Positions 63,101 through 64,000 of a stretch of 64,000 nt of DNA are shown in pieces. Source of the DNA: Palleronia rufa (GTDB lineage Bacteria; Pseudomonadota; Alphaproteobacteria; Rhodobacterales; Rhodobacteraceae). The stretch is from positions 1 to 64,000 of the forward strand of contig NZ_JQEY01000001.1 in assembly GCF_000743715.1 (NCBI RefSeq), read 5' to 3'. A program made the position numbers and the translations under genes. Each line of letters begins with the position of its first letter. Positions within the stretch are counted from its first letter, which is position 1. Below the pieces are notes generated by a model. That model was not told where the DNA came from, searched no databases, and worked only from the letters and a program-made list of their open reading frames with translations.

Positions 63101-63597
63101 CATTGTCCAATAGCGCTTCCTTCCGTTCCAAAGAAGGGATCACACCGTCAAACAGCTGGGGCGCTGCTGTCGCAACGGGTCCCGCCGCTGCGTCCATGCC
63201 GCGACTGGCTGCGCCTGCCCTGCCAGGGTGCTGCGATTTTCGGGCGCGCTGCGTCTTCGCCCGCCTGACTGCGACGACCGGTTTCCGGGCGCCAACGGGA
63301 CCGCCAAGCCCAATGGCGGCCGCCCGGGGCCCATCCTTTCCTGAGTAGATCCCGCGACCGCGTCATAGCTCTTTTCGAATGGTCACACCCGCCTCTTCGG
63401 TCGGGCGGCCCCGCGCGCGGACGCGTATCGAAGTCTCATTTTCACCGCCGGTGTTCGGACCAGCTGCTGTCCGCAGGCGTACGTTCCGCATATTTTGGCA
63501 AGCGGTCCGACCCATCCCGCGATCCTCTGTCCACTGTGCTGTTCCGGACGTACTGCCCCCTTGAAACTTCCTACGACCACAGGCTAGACCCGCCAGC
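63101..63597. other. Intergenic stretch upstream of tRNA-Ser
   Basis: No gene is recognised here. The left part may include the outer end of the IS481 remnant. The right part should contain the promoter of the tRNA-Ser gene; TTGGCA at about 63496 could be a -35 box, but no convincing -10 box is seen. Confidence 0.4.
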
Positions 63598-64000
63598 GGA
63601 GAGGTGGCCGAGTGGTCGAAGGCGCACGCCTGGAAAGTGTGTAGGCGGGGAACCGTCTCGAGGGTTCGAATCCCTTCCTCTCCGCCACCCTGGAATATAA
63701 ATGCGAACGCTGTTCGCCGCCGATTGTACGCCATTCGAAGTCGCCAGGGCCCGAAGCAGCTCGTTTTTCGAGCCCACGATACGCACTTCCCGATCGGCGA
63801 CCTCGACCCGCTGTGCCAAAGCCCGCAGATGGTCGCGCCGAAATCCGCCGTCTTTTCCACGCATCCGGCGGCGGGCGACAGTCGCGAACTTGCCTATCTG
63901 CTCTGGCGTGATGGACTGCCCGGCGCTCTCGATCGCGGTCCTTGCCCGTTCGGCGTCGATGCGCGCCTGATCGCGGGTCGCCTTCAGTTCCTCGATGCGT
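63571..64000 (-). CDS. Serine recombinase C-terminal part, reading through tRNA-Ser (runs off right edge)
   Basis: The minus-strand frame open from the window edge encodes [20 protein letters not shown], then [19 protein letters not shown] and [23 protein letters not shown]. These match the coiled-coil and tail of resolvase-type large serine recombinases found in Rhodobacterales. After [18 protein letters not shown] the residues are simply antisense tRNA-Ser, and the stop is at 63571, beyond the tRNA. The real functional end is therefore near 63700. An integrase gene abutting a tRNA 3' end is the usual arrangement at the edge of an integrated island, which would extend rightwards. Confidence 0.65.
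   Translation of the reverse strand, partial: RIEELKATRDQARIDAERARTAIESAGQSITPEQIGKFATVARRRMRGKDGGFRRDHLRALAQRVEVADREVRIVGSKNELLRALATSNGVQSAANSVRIYIPGWRRGRDSNPRDGSPPTHFPGVRLRPLGHLSAGGSSLWS
63598..63687 (+). tRNA. tRNA-Ser (anticodon GGA)
   Basis: A 90-base class II tRNA with encoded CCA. The acceptor arms GGAGAGG (63598-63604) and CCTCTCC (63677-63683) pair fully, followed by discriminator G and CCA. The anticodon stem CACGC/GTGTG holds the loop CTGGAAA with anticodon GGA. A long variable arm and GGTTCGAATCC T-arm complete the serine type. A serine-recombinase-like gene ends through it on the opposite strand. Confidence 0.95.

Noticed and set aside
63598-63687. Antisense tRNA residues as a real recombinase domain
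   Set aside because: The segment GRDSNPRDG and onward is exactly the complement of tRNA-Ser and is an artefact of the open frame passing through it.
1-64000. CRISPR array, rRNA operon, prophage structural genes, or secondary-metabolite cluster
   Set aside because: No regularly spaced direct repeats, no rRNA sequence and no capsid, terminase, polyketide or peptide-synthetase signatures were seen.

Overview
The window looks like an alphaproteobacterium of the Rhodobacter/Roseobacter group (Rhodobacterales). The evidence is the very high GC, the Rhodobacterales-type urease operon, a tandem ALDH16-type aldehyde dehydrogenase next to deoC, a SelD fused to an FAD oxidoreductase, and a palindromic intergenic repeat that I associate with this order. 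These family assignments come from reading translated motifs; no database search was run.

Layout. 1-7107 is a remnant of a mobile or plasmid-type region: an IS5-family element cut into an IS3-family element, a DUF932 gene, a RES/Xre toxin-antitoxin pair with a clear promoter-operator, a chimeric ParB-like/TrbG gene, trbI and the first codons of a DUF2274 gene. At about 7107 this joins, inside a gene, to a nitrate-assimilation cluster (7106-14277): a headless NrtD-type ATPase, a GAF protein, NirB, NirD and NasA. That cluster is damaged in three ways. The ATPase lacks its Walker A half. NirB has an in-frame TGA exactly where a [2Fe-2S] cysteine codon is expected. NasA runs into the C-terminal half of a uroporphyrinogen-III methyltransferase. 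14278-16021 is degenerate DNA holding IS481 and WYL-regulator remnants.

16022-59692 is a mostly intact chromosomal-looking block. It carries a thiolase, a TRAP transporter (with an unusual small permease), a GH13 glucosidase, an internally deleted IS3 mini-element, ALDH16-deoC, the urease operon (ureDABCEFG with extra small genes), a class II aldolase, lrgAB, an NAD-dependent formate dehydrogenase, folD, fhs, a 2-hydroxyacid dehydrogenase, an FAD monooxygenase, and a three-gene N-demethylation module (DgcA-like, GbcA-like and GbcB-like). After these come a histone-deacetylase-family protein, a Nudix protein, an ABC/lipocalin operon and selD. The formate dehydrogenase, FolD and Fhs sit beside the demethylase module. 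Together they could carry methyl groups released from a quaternary or tertiary amine through tetrahydrofolate and formate to CO2.

59791-64000 is an insertion-sequence graveyard with one well-preserved IS630-family element (TA duplication, 27-bp ends, A7 frameshift site). It ends in a tRNA-Ser(GGA) gene abutting the 3' end of a serine-recombinase-like gene, which probably marks the edge of a genomic island lying to the right.

The most unusual theme is a set of gene-to-gene junctions that look like internal deletions: ParB|TrbG in frame, DUF2274|NrtD out of frame, NasA|CobA in frame, plus a shrunken IS3. Together with the NirB TGA they suggest recent deletion-driven erosion, or a recoding or assembly question that can be tested.
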